DNA of 33,169 nucleotides, taken from the NCBI GenBank assembly GCA_045648985.1, contig JAZROZ010000009.1, positions 1 to 33,169 on the forward strand. The letters are read 5' to 3'. A program made the translations under genes and the position numbers. This stretch comes from SIG437 sp045648985. Lineage in GTDB: Bacteria; Bacillota; Clostridia; UBA1381; UBA9506. The notes below the pieces were generated by a model that made no database searches, had not been told where the DNA came from, and worked only from the letters and a program-made list of their open reading frames with translations. Positions 32,661 to 33,169 of this stretch are shown here, piece by piece. Within the stretch, counting starts at the first letter, position 1. Each line of letters begins with the position of its first letter.

Positions 32661-32957
32661 ATGAGAAGAAGAATAAATTACGCAAAAAAAGCAAGACAGG
32701 AAAGAAGAACACTTTTTATGTTCGTTATGATAGGAATCATAATGTGTGCCTATTTCTCAATGGGAGCTGTAGCTGATACAGAACAGGATTCAACGCAGGT
32801 TGTTGTTCAGCCGGGAGATACTCTATGGGAGATATGTCAAAACAATCTTCCAGCTAATGAAGACTTAAGAGATTATGTTTATAAGGTAAAATACATAAAT
32901 GATATGAAAATAGTAGCCTTAGAAGTGGGTCAAACTATAATTCTCCCTAATAGTTAA
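32661..32957 (+). CDS. YneA-like SOS cell-division inhibitor with LysM domain
   Basis: A 98-aa protein with a basic N-terminus (MRRRINYAKKARQERR), one membrane segment (about 17-36), a short linker and a LysM domain (about 47-97: VVVQPGDTLWEIC ... VGQTIILPN). This matches YneA of Bacillus, a short-lived membrane protein that delays division during DNA damage and is likewise divergent from lexA. AAGGAG lies 10 bases before the ATG. Control by LexA is plain from three boxes. The function is inferred from layout and neighbour, since LysM proteins vary in sequence. Confidence 0.85.
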   Translation: MRRRINYAKKARQERRTLFMFVMIGIIMCAYFSMGAVADTEQDSTQVVVQPGDTLWEICQNNLPANEDLRDYVYKVKYINDMKIVALEVGQTIILPNS

Positions 32958-32972
32958 AAAGTTCTTAATTTC

Positions 32973-33011
32973 AAATAAAAGAGCCGTTGCTATACAACGG
33001 CTCTTTTATTT
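32973..33011. terminator. Bidirectional terminator
   Basis: A perfect 17-bp stem, AAATAAAAGAGCCGTTG (32973-32989) with CAACGGCTCTTTTATTT (32995-33011), and a 5-base loop. It ends the YneA-like gene and the convergent gene at 33060. Confidence 0.92.
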
Positions 33012-33059
33012 GTTAATCATTTTGGAAAACTGGATATATAATCCATAAGCTCTTAAATA

Positions 33060-33169
33060 TTATTTAGCAATTCTTCTTGCGGTATAATAAACATTGTTGT
33101 AGTTACCTGAAACAATGCTTGTGTATTTAACAACATCACCTGTCTGTGGTGAGTGAATCATCATTCCGT
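33060..33169 (-). CDS. C-terminus of an NlpC/P60 cell-wall hydrolase, partial
   Basis: The last 35 codons of a leftward gene: GMMIHSPQTGDVVKY followed by TSIVSGNYNNVYYTARRIAK, stop at 33062-33060. The MIHSPQTGDVV and ARRI pieces are the usual end of NlpC/P60 peptidases, which cut peptide cross-links of peptidoglycan; the histidine in MIHSP is the third position of the catalytic set. The catalytic cysteine and the N-terminal domains lie right of the window. Confidence 0.75.
   Translation of the reverse strand, partial: GMMIHSPQTGDVVKYTSIVSGNYNNVYYTARRIAK

Noticed and set aside
1..33169. CRISPR arrays, tRNA, rRNA, insertion sequences
   Set aside because: No regularly spaced repeats, no tRNA-like cloverleaf with TTCGA arm, no rRNA segments and no transposase were seen.

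Overview
The window is low-GC, Gram-positive DNA, most likely from a clostridial (class Clostridia) anaerobe. The reasons are a PolC-type replicative polymerase, HrcA with a perfect CIRCE operator, a LexA/YneA-like SOS pair with CGAAC-N4-GTTCG-type boxes, a sporulation-type LonB protease, Pta-AckA acetate formation, strong AGGAGG ribosome binding sites and many TTG/GTG starts. I see no rRNA, tRNA or CRISPR array.

Bases 1 to about 6700 are one end of an integrative (probably conjugative) element. They hold the tail of an XRE-type regulator, a 25-codon reading frame followed by two strong terminators, a small winged-helix regulator, a roughly 370-base gene-free stretch, a small DUF6870-like protein, and three overlapping large serine recombinase genes in tandem (541, 552 and 513 aa, all with an intact catalytic serine). 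A 48-aa reading frame follows that looks like the first strand of a serine recombinase with the serine replaced by glycine. The rest of the element lies to the left, outside the window. The element/chromosome junction is probably between about 6690 and 6860, where two good promoters and an inverted repeat are found.

From 6867 the content is chromosomal. First come an SGNH esterase, a secreted polysaccharide deacetylase and a membrane-anchored LonB protease, all on +. They meet a leftward heat-shock operon at a bidirectional terminator. That operon is read from 18090 to 11008 and contains hrcA, grpE, dnaK, dnaJ, a lipoate-protein ligase and an M18 aminopeptidase. It starts at a sigma-A promoter with CIRCE and has a 13-bp hairpin between dnaK and dnaJ. 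Upstream of it lies a second leftward operon (27333 to 18276): a DUF2007-like small protein, ispG, polC, comEC and holA. Its promoter faces away from that of a rightward group encoding a YitT membrane protein and an LrgA/LrgB pair.

The right end has leftward pta-ackA, leftward lexA, and a divergent SOS-controlled small membrane LysM protein of the YneA type. The 87-base lexA/yneA-like control region carries three LexA boxes, one filling the spacer of the YneA-like promoter and one overlapping the lexA -35. The window closes with the C-terminus of an NlpC/P60 cell-wall hydrolase.

Most of the chromosome here is ordinary. The parts most worth a second look are the recombinase module with its Ser-to-Gly mini-recombinase, the conserved-looking noncoding stretch at 936-1305, and the unusual tail of the heat-shock operon. 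Family assignments come from reading motifs, not from searches.
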